In this document: positions 28,382 through 38,855 of the stretch, piece after piece | Layout of the letters: each line of letters opens with the position of its first letter | Position numbering within the stretch: position 1 is the stretch's first letter | Source: Leishmania mexicana MHOM/GT/2001/U1103 | Lineage: Eukaryota; Euglenozoa; Kinetoplastea; Trypanosomatida; Trypanosomatidae | Assembly: GCF_000234665.1 (NCBI RefSeq) | Contig: NC_018311.1 | Coordinates: 434,001-498,000 of the forward strand | Direction: 5' to 3' | DNA length: 64,000 nt | Program-made: the position numbers and the translations under genes | Notes under the pieces: model-generated | Database searches by the model: none | Told to the model about the DNA's origin: nothing | The model's input: the letters and a program-made list of their open reading frames with translations, nothing else

Positions 28382-29374
28382 ATGTCCGTCGCCAACGCTG
28401 CGTACCTCCCGCTCATCGGCAGCTGCTTGACAGCAGGAGAGCAGACGGCGCTGCAGTGCTCGCTCCCGCTCCTCTCGCAGCGCTACCGCGGTACAGCGAT
28501 GCAGCTGTGGGGTAAGGTCACCGGGATCAAGGCAAATTACTGGATCGCGCAGGCATTCCCGAACGGCGAGTTCGCGCCGGCTGTCAGCTTCTACAGCATC
28601 GATGGTGGAAGCACGTGGACGATGCTCTCGGAGCTGACGGAGGAGCAAGTGGCCCTGTGCGAGTCCCTCCGCGGTCCCTACCAAGGGGTGCCCAGCTACG
28701 AATATATGATGCGTCAAGATCTTCCGGCCGAGACGGACGAGGCTGCCGTGACAATGCCGTCGCCGGACGAGATTCTGAAGAAGGCCGAGGACGACATCGC
28801 TGCCGCCCGCGCTGCCAGCGACGCCGACGAATCCGAAAGCGAGGATGAGGAGCAGGATGACGAGGAAGAGGAAGATGAGGAGGACGCCGGTGCCGTGCCG
28901 GCGCCGCGCAACCGTACGGCGAAGTTCCGCATCCTTAGCGTCACGGAGGCGATGCGTTTAGCCCACTTTGTGCAGCTGCACGACGCGGACTGTCGCCTGA
29001 CGGTGCGCGGCATGTACGTCCTGCAAGACGGCGCGGCTGTCGGCGTGCGCAATAGTACCTTTGGCGGCCAGCCTCTCCACAACGCCAAGAAGCCGTCGTG
29101 CTACGTAAAGATGGCGCGTGCGGGGAAGGAGGAGCGGAACCGCATCCTGTATGGCCCCACGCACAACCCACACACGGACTACTTGATGCCCATCACGGAC
29201 GATGCCCCTTCGGGTGTGTGGTCGGTCAAGTACAACGCGACGGCGAACGTCGTGAGCGTGCGCAACCTCTTCTACGAAGGCTCACTCTTCTGGTACCGTC
29301 CGGGCACGCTGGAGTGCGGCCAGATCTACTGCGGCTCCGGCGAGCGGAACTTCGACCTGTGCTTCATGCTGTAG
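28382..29374 (+). CDS. RSP9: Radial spoke protein 9 (axonemal)
   Basis: A 330-residue protein matching RSP9/RSPH9, a component of the radial spoke head that links outer doublets to the central pair and controls flagellar bending. Family strings seen are LWGKVTGIKANYWIAQAF (about 42-59), FYSIDGGSTWTML (about 70-82) and the C-terminal block VRNLFYEGSLFWYRPG ... YCGSGERNFDLCFML; RSP9 proteins characteristically end in NLDLPFML or a close variant. A Glu/Asp-rich insert at about 149-171 makes it longer than the animal protein of about 276 residues. The start is the first ATG after the predicted splice site. It is expected in the flagellar axoneme and is presumably needed for motility. Confidence 0.9.
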   Translation: MSVANAAYLPLIGSCLTAGEQTALQCSLPLLSQRYRGTAMQLWGKVTGIKANYWIAQAFPNGEFAPAVSFYSIDGGSTWTMLSELTEEQVALCESLRGPYQGVPSYEYMMRQDLPAETDEAAVTMPSPDEILKKAEDDIAAARAASDADESESEDEEQDDEEEEDEEDAGAVPAPRNRTAKFRILSVTEAMRLAHFVQLHDADCRLTVRGMYVLQDGAAVGVRNSTFGGQPLHNAKKPSCYVKMARAGKEERNRILYGPTHNPHTDYLMPITDDAPSGVWSVKYNATANVVSVRNLFYEGSLFWYRPGTLECGQIYCGSGERNFDLCFML

Positions 29375-31356
29375 ACAGCTGTTGGTGGGGAGTGGCCCGA
29401 GGGCGCTCGCAGGCGGCGTCGGAGATGGCGAGAGTGGCGACGGGCGCCACATCCCACGGCAGGGAAAGGTATGGCCCTTGACGGGCGCACGCCACGAAAA
29501 GGACGGAGGGGGCGGAGGGACCGCACGGAGTGTCCGCTGAGGTGTGCGCCGGGACGTTGGAAGCGCACGTTTCCAGCCACATCTCTCTCTCTCTGTTCAT
29601 GAGGGACATCGTCCTGGATGCGCAGCGAAGTGCACAACATACACTACTTTCCATGCACCTGCCTTCTCTTGTCTCGTCTCTCTGACCTTTCTCCGTCTCT
29701 GCCGCGCCCTCGGGGAGTGATACGTGTCTGGGTGTGCGCGTCTGCGCTCCCGCGCCTTCCCCCTCCACGTCCTATCCTCGTATTCCTTTCGCACTGCAGG
29801 CCTGGGCAAGCTTTACATGCGCGCACCTTGCTCTGTCTCCGTTCTGCGGCTTGGGGTGAACGTGTATGACTGGGTGCGGTGGGGAGGGGTGCGCTTGCTT
29901 GTTGCAGGTGTGGTCCACTTGTGCTTTGGGTCTGCGAGATGTACATACTATCTGTTCGAGAGGGAAGACAGGAGGTCGAACGGCGCGGCTCGGCATACAC
30001 CACCTTCACCTGCTCACCTTGGCTCTTCCCTCCATCCGGTAGCCACTGCCGTAGTTGCGGCTGCTGCTCTGAGCGGCTCGTGCGCTGCCGGTTGGGACGA
30101 CGTCACGGCTGTCTGCATGCCTTGTTGAGCATGCACTTGGGCCTCGAGCACTGAGTTTTCTCTGTGTGTGTGTGACTCCTGGGGTTTGGTGCCTCCTCCT
30201 GTCATCCTTTCTTTCATGTACCAGTGGGCGTCCGTACCCCGACGCGCTTCATCTTCTCCCCCCTTCCCTTCCCCGTTGTTGCCGGGATGCGTTGTAGCGG
30301 TGCCCACTCCCTTTCTTCCCCCTCAATATCTTGCGCACATGACGTCATTGCCCACCACCAGGTGAGGCATCAAGAAGGCCAAAGCCGCTGCCATCGCACA
30401 GACGAGGCGGAGGAGGGGAAAGGTCATTGTGACTGGTCGGGTCCTTTCGGAGTCTCTTACACACACTCACACACACCCACGCGGACGCACGGAGCGAGCG
30501 AGCAAGCGGGATCACGTGTGTGTGTGTGTGTGGGGAGGAGGGGGACACGTCAACGTCTACTCCATCTCTTATCTCCACATGGACACCCGGAAACGTGCAC
30601 ATCTGTACACGCCAGGGGGTGGGTGGGCGGGGGACAATGACCGCTCCGACGTCACAACCCCGGCAGCCTCCCTTTTCATTCCAGGGGAGGGTTATCCTAC
30701 AGGATTGGTGCTCGGGTATTCATTTTGTGAGGTGGAGGGGAGCTGGGGGGAGGGCCTTTCACCTACGAACGTACTTCCTGCGCGCCCGCCCGCCCTGCCT
30801 CTCTCACATACAATCCTCCCTCCCTCTCTCTCCGTCTCTCGCACACACAGAGGCAGTCGACTCCCCCACCCCCAAACCGTGCCACCCCCCTTGACTGCAC
30901 ACACGCACACACGACGGCATCGTTTACTTGCATGCCAACACGCCCCTCTTCCCGCCCCTTCGTATCTCAGACGATTCCGGTCTTGCACTGCCGTCCGACG
31001 CGATTGCCTTGACACACATAGACCAGACTGCCACAGAGCCTCCTCCCTCCCCCCGCATCACCTTTCTCGTACCATCGCCCCCCTGTTACCTTCACTGCAT
31101 CTGCCAACCACGTTGAACTCCCTTCGACTCTCTCATCGACGCTGCTCGCTCGGAGCGCGTGCTCGACTAAACAACGGGCAGCGAGGGTGAGGGGAGGGGC
31201 GAAAAGGGCGGGGAGACGACTCTCTTTCGTCGCTGCCCAATCCCGGCTTCTCTGTCGCTCAGGCACCGCAGCACACGACGTGTGTGGGTCGGGCGACTGC
31301 TTGGGGAGCCCAGCTCTTACAACTGCACAGACACGTCATCGAGTAATCTTTATCTG
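29375..31356. other. Gene-free spacer (2.0 kb)
   Basis: No supported gene. It is T/C-rich with TG and CA repeats (30460-30480 and 30516-30530). The frame at 30429-31190 encodes repeated Thr-His and Pro/Ser/Leu tracts translated from microsatellites and pyrimidine runs, and is not credible. Confidence 0.55.
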
Positions 31357-31422
31357 GCGCCTCCTGCCCCCCTTCTCCCTTGCACACTGCTGCCCTGTGT
31401 GTACGGGTGAATACGTGGCCAG
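31357..31422 (+). promoter_or_regulatory. Predicted trans-splice acceptor for the PA200 gene
   Basis: The C/T-rich tract TGGCGCCTCCTGCCCCCCTT and following bases precede an AG at 31421-31422. There is no ATG between it and 31551. Confidence 0.35.
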
Positions 31423-31550
31423 CGCCAGGCTGGTGAGGTCCTCTCTACACGTTGTGTGAGCTTTTCGTGCCGTTTTCTGCTTTGGTCGCATCCATCCTTG
31501 TCCGTCTGTCCGCCTCTCTGGCCCCCGCCCCTTTTCCACCGCGGCGCCCA

Positions 31551-34500
31551 ATGTCCTCGTCGCGTTCGTGGTCGTCATCTGAGGGCGACGGGAACGACCA
31601 CGCGGCCTCGTGGTGGAGCGATGCCAGCGATGCGGCGAATTCGGTGACAGACGAAGCGAACGCCCAGTTTGCGACGCCTTGCCAACGCACCGAGGAGGAC
31701 AGACTGGCGGCGGACGGCGTTGTCGACCGCGTGGAGGACGTCGGGCGGCTGGAACCGAGGGAGCGCATTCATCGGTACATCGACCAATGCATTCCTCCAG
31801 CGCTCATGGCCCATCAGCGATCCGCGGATGGGCGCCTGCTCGTCCAACTGTGCGCGGAACTCGAGGCGTTCGGCACTCCAAAGGCGTGGGCGAATCACGT
31901 GCCCGCTACGGTGTTTGACGAGTACGCAGCTCCGCCAACGACGGGTGCGAGGGGCATCGAGGCAACGCACCCCGCCGGCGTCGCCCTGGAGCCGGGGCCG
32001 CGATCTGACGTGTTTGAAGCGGCCTTGTACTCATGCGAGAACGTGGCGTACCCCTCGCACCCGTCGTTGGCGGAGCTGCGCCGCGCTGCGGAGTCTGGCA
32101 GCGGCACCGCCGTCCCCTGGTCGACGCTGACGCGTCACTTGTCGTACCTGAGTGTGCGACTTCACGGGCTGCTATCCGCGCCGCACGGTCGCCTTGGCGC
32201 GTGCGTGCTTCCGCTACGCCTTCAGGCGTCGGTGGTGCCGCTTCTCTATGGCTGGGCGACGCACTGGCCCCTCATCGAGGCGGATATCGAGTGCTGGCGA
32301 GCGGTCGTGCGCTGCTTTCACGCGGCGTGCCGACCACCGATCCCTGATAAGGCGTTCTCTGACGCGCATGCGGAGGCAGCTCTCAGAGTACCCTTCACGC
32401 TTCCCTGGCAGCCGCTGGCGGCACTGTGCCTGAGCGCTCGAGACGAGCGAAATGCTGAGCTGCCCTCGTGGCGCTCCACACTTACCGCCATCGTCACCTC
32501 GCTGCCGTCGCTGTGCCGTCGCGCGTCGCCTCACTTTAGCGCTGCCGCCGTGGACGGCCTCTGGGGCCTCGTGGCCGACCAGCTGGCGCCGACGGAGGAC
32601 GGCGTTGCTGCGCTGTCCCTCTTTGTGCGGCTCGTGCCGTACCGCCACCTCTGCCAGCCGAAACCGGATGTGATCGTAACGCATGACGCTATCGAGAACG
32701 AGGCCATCACCTTGACAGGGGAGAAGGACCGCGGGTCTCACAGACAGCAGGAGGGCGAGCTCGCATCTACCACGGCGGCGGCCGCGCCGCCGCAGCTGAC
32801 GGCACGCGGACAGCAAATCCTGCGCTTCCTGCTGGTGGAGACGGGATCGTGGCAACCGCCAGGCCGCCCCTCGCCTGCGGTGGCGCCGAGCGGCGCCAAA
32901 GGGAAAAAGTCAAAGGTGGCGTCGCAGGGCTTTTACCTCACGTGGGAGCGGGCCGTCATGACCTTCGCTGGGTCGTTGGCACGCGCGCATCCTGGAGTGG
33001 CTGGCATGGACGCATTCGCGGAGCCTCTCTTCACCGCCTGGCTGCAGGCACTACAGCTGCCGGCAGGGAGCGGCGCCGGACTTCCAGGCGCTTCAGCGAC
33101 ATCGGCGGCCGCCGTGTCTCATCTCATGCGTAACGGAGGTCATGAGACCAACGCTCTAACGGGCTCGAGCACTGCGCGTGGTGGCCCGGAGGCGAGCTCT
33201 CGCGCAATCAGCTGGACAGCAGCGCCGTACGTGCGCCTGCTGAACGGCTTCCCGGACACCGGCGACTCGCCGCTCTGGCGCCATTTGGAACGGTGGCTTC
33301 ACGCCACGAGCGTGCTGGTGCGTCCTGGCATGCCGTGCACGAAAGGCAGTGCAGCCGATCGCGTGTGCCACTGCTACAGCTCACTGGCGCGCGAGGCAGT
33401 TCGCCGCTGCGCTCCCGATGAGAAGAGGGCAGCACCCAAGCGCCAGACGTCACGCGGCGCGGCAGTCGTAGAGGGGGGGCCTGACGCGCAAGCCAGCGCA
33501 CCTCCCGACGATGCTGCTGCTAAATGGACTGCGGCGCAGGCAGCGCGCCGCTGGGGCCCCGCCTCGGCGGAGCGTTTCGTCTCTCTGCTTCTTCCGCATG
33601 CTGTGGCAGCGTTTCAGGCACGGGCGCGGCAGGCGCAGCCGCTGTTGTGGGCACTGCTGCGACTGTCGCCCGCCACGGTGCTGCCGGACTTTCTGAAGTG
33701 TGTGCGAACAGGCCTACGCAGCCCCACGGAGGTGGCGGCGCAGCGTGCTGTCTCGACACGGCTTCTCATCGGCGCCGTGCCCACCATCTTGGCAGATGCA
33801 GAGGCCGCGTCGCTGCTGTCGTCCAGCACAAGCAGCGGTACTCTGCTTGCCTTTCTGCGGGAGACGCTGCCGTCGATGCTGACGTTCGTGAATCCGAGCG
33901 ATGTGGTGAGTGCGCTGCCTGTCCTCTCGCTCGTGGCGGTCGCGACGAGCTACGCCGGAGCAGAGGAGGTGCTCGGCACCGTCGACGAGGTGGACGCCTT
34001 TGCGAAGGCCTATGTGGCGCGGCTGCTTCCGCTCTTCGCTGCCAACGCCGACGTCAAGGACGGCCACTTTCCCAACGCCGATGTGATGGTTCCCCCGTTT
34101 CTGCGAACTCTGCCGTCGACGACTCTCACGATGGTGACGCGCGAGGTGCTGCGAGAGGCGCAGTGCCGTGATCACGGTGCTCGCATGGCCGGGCTGGTGC
34201 GCATGGTTGCTGCCTGCGCGCCGGCTCAGGCATGGGGCTGGGCACAGAAGCATTGGCTCCGAGTCCTGCTTGACACGTCTGCCCGAGACGCCGAAGTGGA
34301 GTGGGCGGCACCGCTGCTAGCGGCCTGCGTCGCCGACCTGGGCGACCGCTCGCTCGCACGCGCGCACGCCACATCGATCTGGCGCGGGGTGCAACTGCAG
34401 CTCCGCATTCTGACTAGTAAGACACGTCGCACCGCTGCCGCCCAAGTCATGGAGGCGCTCATGACATCGCTGATACGGCCGCGGGAATGTGCCGAGACGC

Positions 34501-37500
34501 ATCTTCGCATCTCAAGCGGCAAGCAGCTTCGGCTGCAGCAGCTGCAGGCGGCGGCGGCGGCGGACCCTGGTGCTGCTACCGAACTGCCGTTGCCAAGGAT
34601 CGGCACGGCAACGGAGGCGCGGGTGTGCGTAGAATGGCCGGGCGCCGAGGATGTGCAGGTAGCGGTGGATCTCCTCAACGCGTCCCTCGAAGACTGCGTG
34701 CGCGTGATGGAAGCGGTGAGCGGTGGCGCCGTCCTCAATACCGCCGCAGCAGGGGCGACAGCGAGTGTTTCAAGCGATGGTGGCATTTCGCTTTATGCGC
34801 AGTTCTTCGCGGTAGCCTCCATCGCCACCGCAGCACCCAGGGGCGGCGCTGATGCTGTCTTCTGCGAGAGTGCCGCCGCTGTGACGCGGTACAGCGTTCT
34901 GGAAGGGACGCTGCACTGGATGCTGCGACTCCTGTGTGCATGCGAGTGGGTGTTTATCGAGCCGACGCCGACCGCGACGGCAGCGGACCCGCAGCTGACG
35001 CGCGGCGTGCCGTGGTGGGACGTGAATCCGCACGTGGCGTGGCGCCCCACCGGCGCCCCGTTGCTCCCAGCGTCGTGCAGACCAGCGTACACGCGGGCGG
35101 AGATTTTTGAAGTGCTTCGCAGGCACGTGTGCCCCCCCATGCTGCGTCAGCACGTCTTCGTTCCCTTACGTCAGTGCGGCGTGGAGTTGAAGGAGTGGTT
35201 TGGCGCGCCTTCCGGCGAGGAGGCGCCCACGTCGGCTGACGACAGCCAAGCTGACGTGGTGGAGCTGCTGCGGCTGCTCCAGTGGCTGTCGTCTTCCATT
35301 GTGCGGCTGCCTCAGCAGCGGTGGCGGCCGGCCGCGTCGCTTTCGCACTACCTGCGCCGCACCATAGGGAGACAGTGCCCATGGGTGCGTCGGCGTCTAC
35401 CGCTGGGGTGCTGGGCCGACCGCTCGCTGCAGCTGCAGGTGGAGGCCGTGGTGCACGGGCATCTACCAGTGACGCAGAAGACGTTCTCGGACGTTGTGTC
35501 CGTTGTGCAGAGCCTGTGTCTGTCGCCGCGGAGGTCCGTCTGGGGTGCTGCGATGCGGCTGCTCGTGCACGTGCGCCTCTTCGGCGCCCTCGACAGCGCC
35601 TCGCTTGCGATGTTCGAGGGCCGGGTGCGCGCTGTGGCGACCGACGTCATTTGCCAGTGGCGGGCAGGGGCGGCGTCTGCAGCGTCGGAGTCCACTGTGG
35701 CGAATACGGCACCGCGTCCGCGGGAGCAGCAGCTGTTGCCTGCTACCACCACAGCGGCGGTCGAAAGCTCCGGTGATGGCAACGGTAGAGCTGGCCAGCC
35801 AATTGCCCTAATCTCTCCGGCGGCCATCGGAGTCCCACCTTCCGCGACGCTGCGGCTGCACACGCTGCAGAGTGCAATGGAAGGGGTGCAGACGCTCCTG
35901 ATGTCACTGGCACTCAACCGCGAGTTCTTTGAGATGCCAACCACGTGCATGGAGTCGCTGCGCTTCCTGGTTCGCTTCCCGGAAGAGCTGCGCTCCGTCA
36001 CCGCTGGGCTGCTGCTGCCTCAGTTCACGGAACGCGTGCGCTCGTCCCAAGCGCTTCTCGTCACTGGCGCTGCCCGCTCTCCCGCCTTCACGGAGGAGTT
36101 GGTGCAGCTTGCCTACGAGCTTGCTGCCACGTATCCTGCGCGTGCCGTGCTACTTGTGGCGTACGCCCATCTCGTCTACTGGCCGTCCCCGTGTCGCTGG
36201 GTCTCTCTGCGCGCCGTACGTTACCTAACGCGCCTGTCCCTTTCTTCCCACGTCGTCCTGCGGTGCGTGGCAGCTGACCTCTTACAGGCTGTGTCGCTGC
36301 CGGTTACCGTGCGTGAACCGACGTGGACGGTGTGCGCGGTTCCCGGGGCCCTTGCGGTGCCCGCGTCCTTCTTACTGTCACCGGACGCAGCGAAGGAGTT
36401 GCTGAGTGAGACGGAGCAGCGGTCGCACGAGGCTGCCGTGGCAGCGACGCAGGACTGCGTGCAACGGCTCACGGTGGCGTGCCCGCTGATGCCCTACTAC
36501 GTCGGCACGAAGGGCCTTGTGCTTCCGCTGAGTTACCTCACGGTGCCCAGGTGCGCAGCGTCCGCGCTGGGCCTGCATCCGGTGCAGCCTGGCGCTGAAG
36601 TGACGTCTAGTCATTGCAATGCGATCACCGGCGCCGCCTTTGTGGACGCCATCACGGACACGCAGCCGTCCGACGCTGCCGCGTACCGTCGTCAGTGGCT
36701 CGCGACGTTGCTGGGCAGCATGAGTGGCGGTGGTGGCGGTGTCACGGTCGTCGATGCAGAAGAGGAGGAGGCGGAGAGCTGCCGAGCAGCAGACGCAACC
36801 GCGCGCCAGCTCAGCCCGCATTCATGGGTGCTGCGGCTGCTAGCACTGCCGGTCGAGTGCTCCCACGTGCATCATGACCGCCAGGTGGCGTCTCCAACCA
36901 CGGTCGTAAAGCTGCTCGCCTCGCTGTCGCAGGAGCCGGGGGCGGATGATGCATCGTTTCCATTCTCCTCTGCTACCTTGCTGCTGCTCGAGTGGGCCGA
37001 TGATGCGCTGCGGGCGTGGCGACGCCGTCGTGGTGAAACCAACGAGCCCCGCAACGGGGACAAGCAGCACACATGTGCTGCGGACACAGGCGACTGTGAC
37101 GGCCCTTCCGTGTCGTCTTCCGAGCGTGGCGAGGGCGGCGCACACGGGCACGCCGGCAGGGATGACGGCAAGGAGGGCACCAGAGAAGTGGAGGAGGATG
37201 AGATGTACCGCCTCTTCCGCTCTCTCGCCATGGTGTCCTCGGCCGTGCTGCGACTCACTGCCCCACTGCGGCCGACTGCAGCGCCGGGATCGGCTCACAA
37301 AGGCCCGACATATGCGGAGCTTCGAACGCGGGCAGTACACTTCTTCTCGGACGTTGTCGCGTGTGTCTGCAGCCATGCGGCCGTGCCGCACCGCGTCGCG
37401 CAGCGGGTCATGGTTGTGGCTTTCACGACGCTGGGAGAGTCGCTGGCGTCAGAGGAGTTGTGGATGATGGTCTATGCCTTGGTAGGTCAGCTGGGAAGTA

Positions 37501-38855
37501 CGGACCACACGGAGACCGCGACGGCTGCCGCTGATGACGCCCGCAGCGGCGGCGATGATACGTGGTCACAGCGACGGCAGCGCCTCTTGTCTTTCATGGC
37601 CGCCCTCTTCTGCGGCGTGCCGCCAGCGGTCATTGGCCCCAACCTTCCCCGGCTGGTCGCCCTCGTCGAGGCGCACGCGCAGGCCTTCAGCTTCTCTTCG
37701 GCGGACCAGGTGCGGCGGATGGCGGCGATGGCTGTGGCGCAGCTGATCAGGTGCACCGCTCTGCAGAGCAGCCTGCGAGTTGAGTTCAACGGCTGCCGCG
37801 CCTCCGCTGATGCGCTGATGGTCTCGCTCCTGCGGCGCGCCAACACCATCGTGTTCCATGGACGACTTCCGCTTGTGTGTGCCGGGGCCGAAAACGAGGA
37901 CAGGCTGTCGAAGGCATTGCCAGAGACTTGCGCTGCCGCCGCCGTCAGCAGCGGTGAGGCACCTGACTCTGCCGGTGTTGGATCGCCGACCTCCCAAGAC
38001 GCTGCGCTGCTCACCTTCACCGCCCTGTGCCTACAACAATCCCCGGCGCAGATGCTGGAGGCACATGCACACGACATGGTGCTGCTGCTCTGCTGCTCTC
38101 TTGACTTGTCCTTCACGGAGGTGCAGCGGCTGCACGAGGCGGCGGAGGCGGCTCTCGCCTCTCTGGTGGCTCTTCGGATGTCCAAGACCCGTGTCCACGA
38201 GTTGATCGAGCAGCTCTGCAGTGTCTGCACAGGGTCCGTTCGTTATGGCACCTCACGACGGGCGAAGGTGGCGTGCACGCGTGCACTGCGTCGGCTCATC
38301 TTCCCGAACCTGCACCGCATCGGCAGGTTTTCCGTCATGGAGCAGGTCGCTGCCGCGAGCCTTTCGGCATTGGCGCATCGCGACGCCGGCATCCGTGCCG
38401 AGGGTAGCCACCTGTTGGCTGTGCTTACCAAGGTTGCAGCCGAGGCGCAGACACGCGTGCTAGTGCAGCGACTTATCCAGGAGCTGCGGCAGCTGCCTCG
38501 TGAAACCGCCGCTGCCGCGTCTGCGGCGACAGAGTACCAGCAGGAGGATGCACCCTCCAGCAGTGGTGCAGGCCCAGTATCGGTGGGCCGTCGTGTAGTC
38601 CTCGTGCAAGCGCTCGGCGCGGTGGTGCTGGCTGACCCAGGTGAACCGTCCTCTTACGTACCAAGGGTGATGACGCAGCTCGCGGGCTGCGCGCGGGAGG
38701 GCAACACCGAGTGCGGACGTGTGGCAAAACGCGTTTTCGAGGAATGGTGGCATGCGCACCGCGAGGGGTGGGAACACGTGTACAAGTCATGCTTTACTCC
38801 CGTGCAGGTGGATGCGATGTCCGACCTTCTCCTTGCACCACGGTACTACGCATAG
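31551..38855 (+). CDS. Proteasome activator PA200/Blm10 (PSME4) homologue
   Basis: A 2434-residue, Leu/Ala-rich, mainly helical protein consistent with a HEAT-repeat solenoid. The clearest evidence is the C-terminus: WEHVYKSCFTPVQVDAMSDL followed by LLAPRYYA aligns with the PA200 ending (WEEH..KFTDDQL..LTDLLVSPCYYA). The final Tyr-Tyr-Ala is the HbYX motif (hydrophobic-Tyr-any) that docks into pockets of the 20S proteasome alpha ring and opens the gate. PA200/Blm10 caps 20S proteasomes and in other eukaryotes acts in histone turnover, repair and proteasome assembly, in nucleus and cytosol. It is longer than human (about 1843) and yeast (about 2143) versions because of low-complexity inserts, for example near residues 395-430 and 1820-1880. 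The ATG at 31551 is the first in frame; the frame itself opens at a TTG (31452). Confidence 0.85.
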   Translation: MSSSRSWSSSEGDGNDHAASWWSDASDAANSVTDEANAQFATPCQRTEEDRLAADGVVDRVEDVGRLEPRERIHRYIDQCIPPALMAHQRSADGRLLVQLCAELEAFGTPKAWANHVPATVFDEYAAPPTTGARGIEATHPAGVALEPGPRSDVFEAALYSCENVAYPSHPSLAELRRAAESGSGTAVPWSTLTRHLSYLSVRLHGLLSAPHGRLGACVLPLRLQASVVPLLYGWATHWPLIEADIECWRAVVRCFHAACRPPIPDKAFSDAHAEAALRVPFTLPWQPLAALCLSARDERNAELPSWRSTLTAIVTSLPSLCRRASPHFSAAAVDGLWGLVADQLAPTEDGVAALSLFVRLVPYRHLCQPKPDVIVTHDAIENEAITLTGEKDRGSHRQQEGELASTTAAAAPPQLTARGQQILRFLLVETGSWQPPGRPSPAVAPSGAKGKKSKVASQGFYLTWERAVMTFAGSLARAHPGVAGMDAFAEPLFTAWLQALQLPAGSGAGLPGASATSAAAVSHLMRNGGHETNALTGSSTARGGPEASSRAISWTAAPYVRLLNGFPDTGDSPLWRHLERWLHATSVLVRPGMPCTKGSAADRVCHCYSSLAREAVRRCAPDEKRAAPKRQTSRGAAVVEGGPDAQASAPPDDAAAKWTAAQAARRWGPASAERFVSLLLPHAVAAFQARARQAQPLLWALLRLSPATVLPDFLKCVRTGLRSPTEVAAQRAVSTRLLIGAVPTILADAEAASLLSSSTSSGTLLAFLRETLPSMLTFVNPSDVVSALPVLSLVAVATSYAGAEEVLGTVDEVDAFAKAYVARLLPLFAANADVKDGHFPNADVMVPPFLRTLPSTTLTMVTREVLREAQCRDHGARMAGLVRMVAACAPAQAWGWAQKHWLRVLLDTSARDAEVEWAAPLLAACVADLGDRSLARAHATSIWRGVQLQLRILTSKTRRTAAAQVMEALMTSLIRPRECAETHLRISSGKQLRLQQLQAAAAADPGAATELPLPRIGTATEARVCVEWPGAEDVQVAVDLLNASLEDCVRVMEAVSGGAVLNTAAAGATASVSSDGGISLYAQFFAVASIATAAPRGGADAVFCESAAAVTRYSVLEGTLHWMLRLLCACEWVFIEPTPTATAADPQLTRGVPWWDVNPHVAWRPTGAPLLPASCRPAYTRAEIFEVLRRHVCPPMLRQHVFVPLRQCGVELKEWFGAPSGEEAPTSADDSQADVVELLRLLQWLSSSIVRLPQQRWRPAASLSHYLRRTIGRQCPWVRRRLPLGCWADRSLQLQVEAVVHGHLPVTQKTFSDVVSVVQSLCLSPRRSVWGAAMRLLVHVRLFGALDSASLAMFEGRVRAVATDVICQWRAGAASAASESTVANTAPRPREQQLLPATTTAAVESSGDGNGRAGQPIALISPAAIGVPPSATLRLHTLQSAMEGVQTLLMSLALNREFFEMPTTCMESLRFLVRFPEELRSVTAGLLLPQFTERVRSSQALLVTGAARSPAFTEELVQLAYELAATYPARAVLLVAYAHLVYWPSPCRWVSLRAVRYLTRLSLSSHVVLRCVAADLLQAVSLPVTVREPTWTVCAVPGALAVPASFLLSPDAAKELLSETEQRSHEAAVAATQDCVQRLTVACPLMPYYVGTKGLVLPLSYLTVPRCAASALGLHPVQPGAEVTSSHCNAITGAAFVDAITDTQPSDAAAYRRQWLATLLGSMSGGGGGVTVVDAEEEEAESCRAADATARQLSPHSWVLRLLALPVECSHVHHDRQVASPTTVVKLLASLSQEPGADDASFPFSSATLLLLEWADDALRAWRRRRGETNEPRNGDKQHTCAADTGDCDGPSVSSSERGEGGAHGHAGRDDGKEGTREVEEDEMYRLFRSLAMVSSAVLRLTAPLRPTAAPGSAHKGPTYAELRTRAVHFFSDVVACVCSHAAVPHRVAQRVMVVAFTTLGESLASEELWMMVYALVGQLGSTDHTETATAAADDARSGGDDTWSQRRQRLLSFMAALFCGVPPAVIGPNLPRLVALVEAHAQAFSFSSADQVRRMAAMAVAQLIRCTALQSSLRVEFNGCRASADALMVSLLRRANTIVFHGRLPLVCAGAENEDRLSKALPETCAAAAVSSGEAPDSAGVGSPTSQDAALLTFTALCLQQSPAQMLEAHAHDMVLLLCCSLDLSFTEVQRLHEAAEAALASLVALRMSKTRVHELIEQLCSVCTGSVRYGTSRRAKVACTRALRRLIFPNLHRIGRFSVMEQVAAASLSALAHRDAGIRAEGSHLLAVLTKVAAEAQTRVLVQRLIQELRQLPRETAAAASAATEYQQEDAPSSSGAGPVSVGRRVVLVQALGAVVLADPGEPSSYVPRVMTQLAGCAREGNTECGRVAKRVFEEWWHAHREGWEHVYKSCFTPVQVDAMSDLLLAPRYYA

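Noticed and set aside
30429..31190. Open frame of 253 codons on the + strand
   Set aside because: It is translated from CA/TG microsatellites and pyrimidine runs (Thr-His repeats), with no family resemblance.
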